Source: Crambe crambe
Lineage: Eukaryota > Porifera > Demospongiae > Poecilosclerida > Crambeidae
DNA: 64,000 bases
NCBI GenBank assembly: GCA_963924555.1
Contig: OZ004582.1
Span: forward strand, 7,130,001-7,194,000
Reading direction: 5' to 3'
Shown here: positions 24,141 through 34,927 of the stretch, piece after piece
Layout: every line of letters begins with the position of its first letter
Numbering within the stretch: the first letter of the stretch is position 1
Notes under the pieces: generated by a model
Told to the model about the DNA's origin: nothing
The model's database searches: none
What the model saw: the letters and a program-made list of their open reading frames with translations, nothing else
Position numbers and translations under genes: made by a program

Positions 24141-24674
24141 AGTGGCTCGCTTCACTTGCAATAATATGGACATCCTCTACACAAAAGATTAATTAAATGG
24201 CTGGTCCCCATAACATGTGCTTTAATTGGGAGGTTCTGACCAGAAACCACAAGAAAGACAACTAGCAGAGCTATCTTACGTACAAGCCAGACATGATGCA
24301 TGGTGGGAAGGGAAATGTGTCTGGTAAGACAGCAAGAATACATATCACCCTCCAAGATTCTCCAGGAGTCAATCAAAACGCATTAGTCATGTGATGTGTG
24401 CGAGACCACGAGCCTACGAACTAAGGAGCAACTAAGAGAAAATTCACGAGCTTGAGGAAAAGTGTCTTATCAAGACGCAACTAGGACCTTTACTGGAGAA
24501 ATTATTGAGAGACTCACTGCACACTTACTACTACGGAGAGTCTACATGAGCTACTACTGATATAAATAAAGTCTCAATTAAGGAATGGCATCACATGACA
24601 AATAGAGATGTGATTTATGCTGTGATGACTCATCAATACAATTGTGCAGGGTCAATTCAATTATTACTTCAATC

Positions 24675-24874
24675 AAGCTCACTAAGGTCATAAGCACCTT
24701 AAAAATGTGGGCTTTCCAAAAATTTAATCTCTGAATTGATAAGGATTCTTTGACAGCTCTCTGTTCAGATGTCATTCTTTATAAAGAGAGGGTTTAGGGT
24801 TAGACACGTTGGGTTTAGTCAGTACATACCACTACATGATCACATTCTTCACTTAATCAGCAACTATGAATAAT
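24675..24874 (+). repeat. Structured unit 22 (subfamily I)
   Basis: Inner AAGGT..ACCTT, spacer about 53 nt, full leader, ATGAATAAT. Confidence 0.85.
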
Positions 24875-25524
24875 AGTACAACTATTATCCCTACATGGGA
24901 TCCTTACATGGGATGTTCCTATAATTATGAAATGGAGAAGGGGATGTCCCTATAATTATGAGGTGGGAAGGGATGTCCCTATAATTAAAACTAAATGGGA
25001 GAGGACTAATTGAATGGCTGGTCCATAATGTGTATTAGGTTCAAATTGAAATCACAAGAAAGATGTGCACAAAAGATAACTATTTAATCCCTTCCAGAGC
25101 TATCTTACGTACAAGCCAGACATAATGCATGGTGGGAAGGGAAATGTGTTTGGTAAGATAGCAAGATTCTCAAGGAGTCAATCAAAATGCATCAGTAATG
25201 TTGTGTGTGATGATGGAGAGATGACCACAAGCCTATGAACTAAGGAACAGTCCACTGCAACTAAGAAAGTTCATGCATGAACTTGAGAAAGAGTCTTGAC
25301 CAGTTAAGGTACCACCAGCCACTTGATATAGGGTCACTTTCTTTAGTGGAGAAATTATTGAGACTCACTACACACTTATGGAGAGCCTACATGAGCTGCT
25401 ACTGCTATGAATAAAGTCTCACTTAGAAGAATGGTATCACATAACAAAATATAGATGTGATTCATGCTGTGATGAATCATCAAAAGACAATTGTGAAAGG
25501 ATCAATTCAATTATTACTTCAATC

Positions 25525-25722
25525 AAGCTCACTAAGGTCATAAGTACCTTAAAAGTGTGGGCTTTCCAAAAATTTAAAGAGAAATTAAATACAGTTCCTT
25601 GACAGCTCTCTGTTCAGATGTCATTCTTTATAAAGAGAGGGTTTAGGGTTAGATGCGTTGGGTTTAGTCAGTACTACATGACCACATTCTTCACTTAATT
25701 ATTAATTAGCAACTATGATTAA
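25525..25722 (+). repeat. Structured unit 23 (subfamily I)
   Basis: Spacer about 52 nt, its 3' half like unit 22 (GACAGCTCTCTGTTCAGATG). Leader has a doubled ATTA near the end. Reads ATGATTAAA at the start-codon position. Confidence 0.83.
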
Positions 25723-25825
25723 ATTACTACCACTTTATGTCAATCAAAATGCAGTAGTAGTCATGTGATGTGCACCTTCTTCCCCCCAAGCTAACCCCAA
25801 TTTTATACTTCCCCTCCACATTATT

Positions 25826-25851
25826 GGGGGGGGGGGGGGGGGGGGGGGGGG
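25826..25851. repeat. Poly-G run
   Basis: 26 consecutive G on the plus strand. Confidence 0.85.
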
Positions 25852-26533
25852 AATTTGTTGTGGATTTCAGAAATTTTTATAGTTCATACTTGAAAACCAT
25901 GAAATACTTACACTATACATACAGCATACGTGGTCTATTTTGTGTTCACATATGATTGACCATTCACTATAACACCAGCAAAGAACTGATCACCCACTCT
26001 TTGAAACAAGTTAGTCTTTTAAAAGACTAGGAATGCCTCGGCACTTAAGTGCAACCTTTTGACTTTCTTTATTTCTATTTATTTTTAATGCTTTACAGTG
26101 AGTATAATTATGAAGAGACAAGTAAAAGGTGATAAAGATACACCGAGAAGCCAGAGTCTTACAAGGATGATTATAATATTTGAAGGAATTGCTGAACACT
26201 TGCTGCATTATAATATTTGAAGGAATTGCAAACACTTGCTGCATGGGCATAAATAATGAAAAGTGCAGGTCAAATGTTTCTACAAAATGTTGCCAAAATA
26301 TTACTCTCCGCTTCTTTTTAATTCTGGCTGTGGAGAGTTTCAAATAATGCACACTGAGCAACATGGCTTATTGTAGTAAGATTAGAGCTAGTATTCAAAC
26401 TGCCATTTTTAATGGTTATTCTCACACATAGCTTGATTGAAGTAAGTGTACTGGATTCTCTCATTGTTCGGTGGGTTAATAACTGTCATCATGTGCAACC
26501 TCACCACATTACTTTTAAATATCAAAATAAATC

Positions 26534-26733
26534 AAGCTCACAGGTTCAAAAACCTTAAGTGTGTGAGCTTTCCAAAAATTGAATATTGAAAACTAAGCAT
26601 TTACCATGAAAGTCTATTAGTTCATGGACTTCCTTATAAAGAGAGAGTCTACAGCTACTTCACGTTGGGTTTAGTCAGGATATGCCACCACTACATGGTC
26701 ACATTCTTCACTTCATTAGCAACTATGAATAAT
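26534..26733 (+). repeat. Structured unit 24 (subfamily II)
   Basis: Perfect outer stem, inner GGTT/AACC, spacer about 53 nt, full subfamily II leader, ATGAATAAT. Confidence 0.85.
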
Positions 26734-27399
26734 AGTACAACTTTAATTACATCTCAGGACTAGGGAAATGCAAAGCATTGTGGCAAGCAAAAGCTTTAGC
26801 TTTAAAAGGTATGGTAAAGATCATCAACACCACAAAATCCCAAATTAACACAAGGAGCTATCTAGAGCATGGTGAAGTAACAACAGCTGGATCGACATGG
26901 TGAAATACTTGAAGAAAAAAAGAACTTTTCCTTCGATGGTTCCTTCACTAATACTAAAGGAGCATCAACAGTTGTGAAGAGTAAATAAGCAGACGCCATC
27001 AGGCAGAGGAAAATACGAAGATTATTTATCTTCCAGAAGAGAGAGCAATGATCTATGCAACAGGAAATGGATGAGCAAATACTGTGAGATAAGATAATTC
27101 TTTTGAATGGATAGCACCATTCAAGAATGATTCAAATGAGCGAGCGCCAATGAGTTGAAATTTTTCATGCTTGAGAACAATCTGCCAAATTTATTCCTAC
27201 CAATGTTTCCAGCCATATGTATGGTATGCACTAATGCAGTAGAATCCCAAATAAAGCACATCTTAGGATTTAAACCTCTCTTAGAATTGTGTGGTTATAA
27301 TACTTCAGAAGGTTCCACTATATATATACTAGTGCTGTGGAATGGAAGAGTTTTCAAAAAGGGGAAAATTATGATTTTGCCATATTTCCAGGGCAACAA

Positions 27400-27470
27400 G
27401 CTCTAGGGCTAGTCGTAACAATTGCTCCTCAGCCTTAAGTTGCACTATGACAGTGTAGAGTGACTTGGTC
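27400..27470. mobile_element. CTAGGG-type MITE fragment
   Basis: CTCTAGGGCTAGTCGTAACA, AATTGCTCCTCAGC and TTAAGTTGCACTATGACAGT. Confidence 0.5.
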
Positions 27471-27809
27471 TATAATTATAGTGGATATCTTGGGACCAAG
27501 CTATTTCTGTCCAGCTATTTTCGTCCATGCATATTTTCCTCAATAGAGAGGTTTCCTCTCTTCAGAGTTTAATTGTATTAGCAGTATGGTTGAAAAATGT
27601 CCCTAAGAGGGAGGTCTTGTATTGCGTCCTGAATAATTATAAAGATTTCACTTAGAGATATAATACTGCTTAAGATTTCAGTTCACTACCAAATACAAGC
27701 TGATGGGAACAGGCAAGCATGGTACTGTAATCACTTAATTTCAGTGATTAACCTCCACCTACTAGCTCAAGCAACTAATATATGCAATACTTGTTGTTTA
27801 TGTCCCTTC

Positions 27810-27977
27810 AAGCTCACAGGGTTTACAATAACCCTTCCGGAATATTATCACATTAATGGACTGATAAAGAGGGAGCCTACAGTTAGACACATTGGGTACC
27901 GGACACATTGGGTACCGGGTTTAGTCAGTACTACTACATGACCACATTCTTCACTTAATTAACAAGCCATGAATAAT
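27810..27977 (+). repeat. Structured unit 25 (diverged)
   Basis: 5' hairpin arm and inner GGGTT/AACCC kept, 3' arm lost. Leader carries a direct repeat of GACACATTGGGTACCGG. Ends ATGAATAAT. Confidence 0.7.
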
Positions 27978-28159
27978 GTTACTAAACCTGTATTGACTAG
28001 GGTGAGCATGTACACTGCTCTGATGCATATGAAATCCCTCACCCATTCTACTAGCAGTCACTAACTACAAAGAATAATAAGGTAAGGGATATCAAAATGG
28101 TCAACTCACTATTTGGTAAGGGATGTCAAGACTATTTCTAGCCACAATTAAGTATGTAC

Positions 28160-28433
28160 CTTTTGTATCACCCTCCTGTGTCGATAGGCTTCTCTCCATT
28201 CTCATCTGCTTGGAAACTGAGGACTTCTTCAACTCCCTCAGACCTTCCCCTTGCTGCTGAACACTCCTGATCGCAGCTGCCAATCCACTAGAGCCACCCT
28301 TTATCAGTTTCTTAGCAGTCATCGGCCCCTCCTCCCCCTCCTCCTCTCTAAGGTCATGTTCGGTACTTGGGGAGACGTCCGACATGGACAAAACACCACG
28401 CAGAGAGAGATCAGTAGAGGTCCAATTCTTCTT
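28160..28433 (-). CDS. Coding exon, likely N-terminal exon of the disordered protein
   Basis: Minus-strand open stretch between an acceptor (TTATCATAG before 28433) and a donor (GTACATAC after 28160). It reads KKNWTSTDLSLRGVL, then Met at 28385 (MSDVSPSTEHDLREEEGEEG), then TAKKLIKGGSSGLAAAIRS, KKSSVSKQMRMERSLSTQEG and DTK. It ends in phase 1 with a single G, which is exactly what the exon starting at 6273 needs to complete a Gly codon. Composition (acidic patch, then basic Ser-rich) also fits that gene. If this is correct, the intron between them is 21.9 kb and holds the whole hairpin-TATA array, and the protein is at least 909 residues when counted from Met28385. Chance agreement of phase is one in three, so the link is inferred. 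Confidence 0.55.
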
Positions 28434-28439
28434 CTATGA

Positions 28440-29207
28440 TAAAAATAGAGAAGTAATAATACGGTCAACTCATTACAGTGAAATCTTTAAATAATGAACA
28501 CACTTTGTGGACCCAGCCTTTTGTCCCTTGTAGAGAGGTTGTCTGTACAAAGATAATCCTTTGTTGAGAGATTTGTCTTCTTTTGGAGTGTTCCTTTATC
28601 AGTATGAATTTAAAAAAAAGACACCTCCTTATATACATATGAGGCTTTTAAGTATCAACATTGCTGCACTGCAGCATTAAACTAAATAACTTTCAAAAGA
28701 GGACAACCTCTCTACACAAAGGATAAAAGGCTGGGTCCCAAGTATGTGTTGGAGGTTTCGTTGCACTGACATTAATTCCTGTACACTGTAACAACCAGAA
28801 AAGTAAGATTTTCTATATTTTCAGGAAATCTATAATCATTTGGTTTTCTAAACTGTATTGGGAAATGATGATGATCATGTTTACAATTTAAATGTTCTTT
28901 GTTATAGCCAACTTGTTAACACAATTTTGTACGGCAATAAATTTCATTTTCTTATAATTCTTATAACTTTGAAGGAGCAAAAGAGCTCTCAACTGAGGAC
29001 TATCTGATAAAAAACACTCGGAAAGAGGTCAAAGGACAATCACTATCTGATAAAAGACACTCTGAAAGAGGACAAACCTCTCACGAAAGGACCTTTGAAC
29101 ACTCTATACAAATAGCCTCCCAACCTCTCTACAACAAACAAAAAGGAATGGGTCCCAAGCGTGTCCATTATTCGGAGGTTCCACTGCACTATCATTCAGC
29201 ATGCCAA
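28440..29207. repeat. AGGACAACCTC-type dispersed repeats
   Basis: Words GTAGAGAGGTTGTCTGTACA, GAGGACAACCTCTCTAC, GGCTGGGTCCCAAGTATGTG and GGAGGTTTCGTTGCACTG appear twice (about 28480-28780 and 29010-29200). No gene seen. Confidence 0.55.
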
Positions 29208-29411
29208 GGACTCTATGCCTCTGCTAACCACAACAATACCACTGGCACAATTACTTAATAAGTTGATGGGGAAGTGTTCTAATTGACCACTCCAGTAATA
29301 TAGAACATAGGACTCTATGCCTCTGCTAACCACAACAATACCACTGGCACAATTACTTAATAAGTTGATGGGGAAGTGTTCTAATTGACCACTCCAGTAA
29401 TATAGAACACA
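29208..29411. repeat. 102-bp perfect tandem duplication
   Basis: Two near-identical copies of GGACTCTATGCCTCTGCTAA ... CACTCCAGTAATATAGAACA. Confidence 0.92.
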
Positions 29412-29661
29412 TCTTTAAAAAGGCTCAAACTATTGATATAAATCCATTTCTTGTTTGAAGAAGTTGATCAAAGATAATTATGACCAATAAATGTAGTCCA
29501 AGAATTTAAAATTACATTTCTAATTACCCAGAGATTTCATAATGGAATTGTCATGTAGTATATGCAATCTCGTAATTTTAATTACAGGAACCAATCCCAG
29601 AAGGCAATCTGCTGATTATCATTATCTACATACGAAAAAGGAACTAAAGTCTATTTGCTAT

Positions 29662-29817
29662 ATCATTCACCATAACTGCTATAACTTTCTCAGTTCTTAA
29701 CCAAATTTTAAATTTCAAACACCAGCAGAGAGAGTGGATAATCAGCTTTCTGTTGATGCATTAAACTAGAAATTTGGTTACGAATTGAGAAAGTTATAGC
29801 AGTTATAGTGAATGATC
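29662..29817. mobile_element. ACCAGCAGAGA-type MITE, full copy
   Basis: TIR ATCATTCACCATAACTGCTA and its inverted partner TAGCAGTTATAGTGAATGAT. Inner CAAATTT/AAATTTG pairing. About 156 bp. Confidence 0.75.
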
Positions 29818-29829
29818 AAGGGGCAAGGT

Positions 29830-30520
29830 GAATGCAAATAGACTTCAATACCAAAGAACCGAAAACCAGAAAAGTAAGGACGAAAATAGCAGGTCCCAAA
29901 AAATAGGTTGAGGTCCACTAATAGCCATGTATAACCTCGTACCAAGGCACAGTCACATGACTGCAGTTAGTAACGATATCCTACAGATGGACACATGAAC
30001 ACAATAGTTAATAACTGGATATGAACTTTTCCATTTTTGCTTTTCACTTTTTTTGGCAAAAGGTCTGACAGAGGTTGCTGCTGTTAATTGAGTGACAAAG
30101 AATCACACCTTTTTAATGTGTCATTAACACATGCAGTTTTTTGATGATTTCACACCAGTCCTCAGCACCTAAAGCAACGATGATAGTATTCAGAGATTTG
30201 ACTATATTATAATGTTATGCTTTAGAAGCTCTTTGACATGATCACATGGTTATCTTTTACTCTGCAATTTTAGCACAAATTGATAAAAATAAACACACGT
30301 TTGCACCTGAAACAGCAATGATAGTACGCTTATCCAACATACCACAAGGTATGCTTTATAAGCAACTTTCTGACATGATTACATAGATGTGGATCAGCTA
30401 TCTTTTACTGCAATTTAGCACAAACTGTGATAAAATTTAAAAACAAACATTTTACCACATGCTTTGTATGTAAGCCATAGCCAACTTTATCCTAACTACA
30501 TGAATTAATTAACACTTTGA
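29830..30520. other. Unannotated AT-rich stretch with an inexact direct repeat
   Basis: Two diverged copies of AGCAATGATAGTA... TTATGCTTTA..AGC and CTATCTTTTACTGCAATTTAGCACAAA (about 30170-30290 and 30300-30440). No gene seen. Confidence 0.5.
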
Positions 30521-30526
30521 TGATAC

Positions 30527-30759
<233 letters not shown>

Positions 30760-31059
30760 GTATCTCATTAAGACATAATTTTAACATTTCTGCCAGAGCT
30801 TAGATTCTTTGCCAAAGCACAGAGCTCCGTTTATCACAGTTCTGGACGGCTTCAAGGTATGTCACTGTAGGCACAATATATAGTCAACTTTCTATGAACT
30901 GCATGTCACAAACATGGTCCAGACCATCCAACTTTGGAACACTTCACTTGAGTCAATGAACACTATAGGCTAACGAAAGAGACAGGTAAGTATGACTTGA
31001 GGTAACAGTGTCTCTAGCTGCATGATTGCCAACAGATAAAATTAAAGACATGTTATTGA

Positions 31060-31165
31060 TACTAAACATACTGCGCTTTAAGTTGAAGCCGAGCATATGC
31101 TTAGGTGTGCAAAGATGCATACATACTCCACCTGGTGATAACCACTGAGCTACCTAACAGGGGTC
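31060..31165 (-). repeat. Possible tRNA-derived SINE head
   Basis: On the minus strand GGTAGCTCAGTGGTTATCAC fits a pol III A box (TRGCNNAGTGG-like). A clear B box is not seen. Part of the flank recurs inverted near 37190-37250. Confidence 0.3.
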
Positions 31166-31231
31166 CAATTTCACATGCACAAGCTATGAAAGTACAATTG
31201 AAAGTTAATTTATCATCATTCATTATGTCTC

Positions 31232-31406
31232 AAGCTCACCGTGAGCTTTCCAAAAAATGATTTGCAAATGCTTCTACAAAACAATGAGATCGTGTCCCAT
31301 ACGTGACCATCCTTTGTTTCTTATAAAGAGAGAGTGTTGGACTAGACTCGTTGGGTTTAGTTAGGATGTGCCACTACTACATGACCTCATTAGAGTTATG
31401 AATAAC
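31232..31406 (+). repeat. Structured unit 26 (subfamily III)
   Basis: Minimal hairpin AAGCTCAC-C-GTGAGCTT with the inner stem lost, then TTTCCAAAAAATG. Leader GTGTTGGACTAGACTCGTTG. Ends ATGAATAAC. Confidence 0.8.
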
Positions 31407-31591
31407 AGTAAAATAATCACATCTCATTCTCAGACCTTCTTCACTATTTTTTATGAAGAGATTTAATTCCTCCTTTGATGTTTACCCTTTGATGTGGGTA
31501 GTGAATTTCCAGCTAGCCTATGTTTTATTTAATACATACAGCTTAATATTTACCGTAGTTTAATTTAAAACATCAATTCCTCTTAATTTCT

Positions 31592-31720
31592 GTTCATTAT
31601 AACTGTACAACTTTCTCAATTCTTAACCAAATTCACACAATTTCTAAAACCAGCTCATACATAGAGTGGTTAAAATTTGATCAAAAATTGAGTAGATATA
31701 ATGAATTATAGCAAATGATC
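31592..31720. mobile_element. ACCAGCAGAGA-type MITE, diverged
   Basis: TTCATTATAACTGTACAACT and CTTAACCAAATTCACACAAT at the left; ATATAATGAATTATAGCAAA at the right. Confidence 0.55.
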
Positions 31721-31924
31721 AAACTATGAATCATTTTCGATGTTCCTGTTGCTGTGACTGTCACCAGTTGTGGAGTCTTCTTACTGACTCTCTTCAATGA
31801 ACTGTGAGCAACACTGCTGCTGCCAGATGTAAGAGGGCGCTATCCCAAGGGACTTGTCTCAGGGCCCTAGAGATAGTTGCTGCCACCAGAGTTGAACGCG
31901 AAATTAATTGCAAGCAAAGTGAGC

Positions 31925-32040
31925 CACTAGGGGGCTGAACGAGAGGACACTATAATGTTGTATGTACGTTCTTCCGGTTCCATCTTTTGATGTCAACGGC
32001 TAAATAAAGCTTTGTTTGCCATAATGCTTTAGGCCATACC
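31925..32040 (-). repeat. Inverted copy of the GAAGCTTTAGCC body module
   Basis: Minus strand reads AAGCTTTATTTAGCCG, AAGATGGAACCGGAAGAACG and TTCAGCCCCCTAGTGGCTCA, the body module of the structured array, here without a hairpin-TATA unit next to it. Confidence 0.6.
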
Positions 32041-32786
32041 TATTTGATGTTATGTTTCATGGGTGAACTGGCTCTTGATATTAGGTCGGTAGGTAGAAAT
32101 GAAAATGGTGATGATTCTCATTATCATGGTAACATGAATAAGAACACAAATTTACTCCTTGGTGAGTGAGTTTGGGTTTTTTGTTCGCCTGCCTAGTGGA
32201 AGGTTGTTTGCAGCTGTCACGAGCCAATATATATTTGCCGTTTTGGGTGACAGGTGAGAGTTGTAGGGACATGCAAATCATGCTGGCATAGTTTTGGGCA
32301 TAATGGGTTGAACCTTAATGCCAGCACAATGCTGCGGGTTGGCAGATATGGAGGTATTGATGTGACTCTTGAGTTCCTTTGTATAAACTGCTGAGTTAGA
32401 GTAGCCACCTACGTAATTGGTGGTGGTAACAAAAAAATTTATTCAGAGTCGGAGCCACCTCATTTATGGTGGTACAGCCATAGCTACCATCTGGAGGGTC
32501 TGGGGAATTCAATATCAATTTCAATCTGGTATGATCCAGGCAATGCCATGTACTAACTTATAAGTCATTATTATTTAAATTGCACACGGTGGTACGGCCA
32601 TGGCTGTACCAGCCGTAGCAGTGCCTTCGGCCATGTTATTACAACTGTCTTCTGCTGCTGTTTTCTTTAAAAACTAACTTGCTGCTGATAAAATTATGAT
32701 GGATGACTAAAAGAGGCTGCAATTATGCTACAATAAACCATCGCTTATTAATTTTCTTACCAATTTTTAAGTAATATTTAGTTCAC
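32041..32786. other. Unannotated stretch
   Basis: Contains two GGTGGTAC(A/G)GCCAT words with following pairing halves (32470, 32590), probably a small MITE. No gene seen. Confidence 0.4.
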
Positions 32787-32882
32787 TCTTTTCTAGCTCT
32801 AAGTGTTTTAATGCACCTGCACGAGCATTATAGCATCATTCGAGTGCACCATGCATTAAAACACATGGAGCTAGAAAAGAGT
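32787..32882. repeat. Palindrome flanking the transposon
   Basis: CTCTTTTCTAGCTCTAAGTG and GTTTTAATGCA at the left face TGCATTAAAAC and GAGCTAGAAAAGAG at the right, so the segment can fold on itself. A close relative lies at 42602-42872. Confidence 0.6.
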
Positions 32883-32894
32883 GATCTAAACATT

Positions 32895-32924
32895 TTAGTG
32901 CTGGTCACATGACTTGTGACCAAT
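32895..32924 (+). repeat. 30-bp perfect inverted repeat outside the transposon (left)
   Basis: Starts TTAGTGCTGGTCACATGACT. Its perfect reverse complement is at 36241-36270, outside the right TIR. It looks like the arm of an older MITE into which the 3-kb transposon inserted. Confidence 0.65.
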
Positions 32925-33102
32925 CAAATTCCAGTTGGTCCTTACAGAACCCTAGCCCTAGCTAGCCCTGGTACCTAGCAAGCTCTGACACACTTTGGTT
33001 CAGTAAGAATGCTCTAATTTAATGATATTCAAAAAAATAAATGAGGTAAATTCCTGAGGTTTTCCTGTTGCTAAAGTCTATAAAAGAAAACATTAAGACA
33101 TA

Positions 33103-33194
33103 TACAGAGTTTTGCAGGTTGCTTGTCATATTGCAAAATGCTAATACAAAAGTTGTGACAACTAAATCAACAATGTAGTAAAGCTGAATAGAAA
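33103..33194 (+). repeat. Left terminal inverted repeat of the two-gene transposon
   Basis: Reads TACAGAGTTTTGCAGGTTGC onward. It matches the reverse complement of 35985-36076 with about three substitutions. The leading TA is taken as target-site duplication. Confidence 0.85.
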
Positions 33195-33227
33195 TAGATC
33201 TGTGAATCTCATGCATAATCAGGGTTA

Positions 33228-33382
33228 TACAGTTGATTTAATAAGACTTGCAACAAATTTTTTTAGCATCCTACTACAATGTTATCACAGGTTACCACAT
33301 TTCATTGATGTAGCCAGAGTTTGGTTAACCACTGGCTACAAAAGTCCAAAACTCTGTTGCAAGTTTTACTAAATCAACTGTA
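33228..33382. mobile_element. Small TA-flanked MITE nested in the transposon
   Basis: 151-bp palindromic element flanked by TA on both sides. Its ends CAGTTGATTTAATAAGACTT and the inverted AAGTTTTACTAAATCAACTG pair almost fully, and a middle segment also folds back. It sits between the left TIR and the transposase ATG. Confidence 0.7.
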
Positions 33383-33735
33383 ATTTTATGTTGGAACTTG
33401 TTTAATAATTATCATGGTCCCCATGGCCCAGATTTACATCGTATAATTATAAGAAACTATGTTTCTTTATGCCCAGGACTTCTAACCCAGGAACCCAAGA
33501 CTTCTACTTGTAGTGCATGATCTGGTTTTCGGCAGCTAAAATCTGCACTTTGCAGAAATTCCCATTCCATTCAGTAGCAATTTAATGAAACAAGAATGAA
33601 TTTTTAAGATACTAATATATAGTGTAGTGAAATTCAGTAGTACTATAGCACTGTACTATCTAATTTAATTAGCTAGCAGACACAGGTGAGCATGCTCAGA
33701 ATTCAAATTCAAAATAGCTACAAGAAGCAGTCAAA

Positions 33736-34701
33736 ATGCCAAAAGGGTACTCAAAAGACCTTAGATGGCGGATAATTTGGAAGTATCTTCTACAAAAGAA
33801 GACAATAAAAGAGATTTCTAGGGAACTGTATGTAAACATCAGGTCAATTGAGAGATACATCTATCTTTTTTATACAACTGAGGATGTATCACCTAAACGC
33901 CAAAGGCACGGTCCATTACCACAAATGAGTGAGTTTGAGGAAATCACCATTTTAGAGACGCTGCTGAGTACACCCAGCATGTATCTTCATGAGATACAAC
34001 AAAAGCTGTTACATATAACAGGATCCCGGTATGATTGTGCTACTATTTGCCGTACCATCAAAAGACTGGGTATGACAAGACAGAAAATGCGTCTAGTAGC
34101 AAGACAAAGGTGTGATGTTCAGAGAGCAAAATTTATCTCTGAAATAATGGAATTTAACCCCAAAACTTTAATTTTCATCGATGAAACTGGATCAAACCAC
34201 CGTAATACAATACGTAAATATGGATATGGTCTTCAAGGCATGACACCTGTTTCCCACAAATTTACTGTATATGGTAAGAGGTTGTCAGCCATAGGGATAC
34301 TGACTTTTCGGGGAATAGAAGATGTTTATATTGCAGAAGGAAATGTGAACTCTGACATTTTTATGAATTTTGTACAACGGTGCTTACTTCCTATACTACT
34401 TCCATTCGATGGTGGCGATAATCCCTGTTCTGTAGTCATACTTGACAATGCATCTATCCACCATGTAGAAGCAGTAACTCAATTGATTTCAGCCACTGGT
34501 GCTTTAGTACGATTTTTACCACCTTACTCCCCTGACTTGAATCCCATCGAGGAAGCATTTAGTCAAGTGAAGTCATACCTTAGAGATAATGAACTAAGTT
34601 ATCAATCCACAAACACACCTAGAATCATATTCGCTGAAGCATTTGCTTCAATTACTCCACTAGATTGTGCAAATTATATTAAACATGCAGGTTATATGTA
34701 A
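33736..34701 (+). CDS. IS630/Tc1-superfamily DD34E transposase
   Basis: 321 residues from ATG 33736 in one exon, a usual length for the superfamily. The N-terminal ~115 residues form a bipartite helix-turn-helix DNA-binding region: KEISRELYVNIRSIERYI resembles the first HTH, and a second follows at LHEIQQKLLHITGSRYDCAT. The catalytic domain shows the three acidic residues in context: D in FIDETGSN (about residue 150), D in VILDNASIHH (about 237) and E in PDLNPIEEAF, with 34 residues between the last two (DD34E). The YSPDLNPIE box is the superfamily signature. The enzyme would cut and paste its own element at TA sites in the nucleus. No stop or frameshift is visible, so it is probably functional. 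It is transcribed toward the companion gene at 34928-35872. Confidence 0.93.
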   Translation: MPKGYSKDLRWRIIWKYLLQKKTIKEISRELYVNIRSIERYIYLFYTTEDVSPKRQRHGPLPQMSEFEEITILETLLSTPSMYLHEIQQKLLHITGSRYDCATICRTIKRLGMTRQKMRLVARQRCDVQRAKFISEIMEFNPKTLIFIDETGSNHRNTIRKYGYGLQGMTPVSHKFTVYGKRLSAIGILTFRGIEDVYIAEGNVNSDIFMNFVQRCLLPILLPFDGGDNPCSVVILDNASIHHVEAVTQLISATGALVRFLPPYSPDLNPIEEAFSQVKSYLRDNELSYQSTNTPRIIFAEAFASITPLDCANYIKHAGYM

Positions 34702-34927
34702 TTTTTCATATATTTTTTAGAGACTGATATTCTGAGAAAGTTTTATGACCAGACTGAAGTTGCAGGATCATTTCATATTATAGCTAGTCTAGATCTTATG
34801 GCCATGGGCTAGTTTTAGGTAACCAAAGCAGTTCTTAAATAGAATAGTGCATAACAAATTAAGACCCCTAATGCTTGCTCCATAATCTTAGTGGGTGCTA
34901 AGATCAGAATGTATGGTAATATTAGCC

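Larger units (their letters stand above)
19398..24346. repeat. 2.5-kb tandem segmental duplication
   Basis: Copy A 19398-21930 and copy B 21931-24346, offset 2533-2543 bp. A stretch of at least 1.2 kb (19980-21260 against 22520-23800) is almost identical, including a 77-codon frame found unchanged at 20333 and 22869. Copy A alone has a 150-bp MITE at 21683-21833; copy B alone has a poly-C run. Confidence 0.88.
6914..27977 (+). repeat. Array of hairpin-TATA structured repeat units
   Basis: 25 full or partial units in about 21 kb, all plus-oriented except one. Unit = hairpin, CCAAAAATT, unit-specific spacer of 50-70 nt, T(T)ATAAAGAGAG, a 90-nt leader (TTGGGTTTAGTCAG, ACATTCTTCACTTAAT), ATGAATAAT. 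Subfamily I has hairpin AAGCTCACTAAGGT...GTGGGCTT and leader GGGTTTAGGGTTAGACACG. Subfamily II has GGTT/AACC inner stems and GAGTCTACAGCTATTTCACG. Bodies between units are shared modules: ATGTTCCTATAATTATGA minisatellite, AATGCATGGTGGGAAGGGAA, CTCCAAGATTCTCAAGGAGT, GTCCCCATAATGTGTGCTTT and GGGAAATGCAAAGCATTGTG...GAAGCTTTAG. Confidence 0.85.

Noticed and set aside
6914-27977. CRISPR-like array (repeats with variable spacers)
   Set aside because: Units are about 200 bp with long irregular bodies between them, in a eukaryotic genome, and no Cas-like gene is present. The similarity is only superficial.
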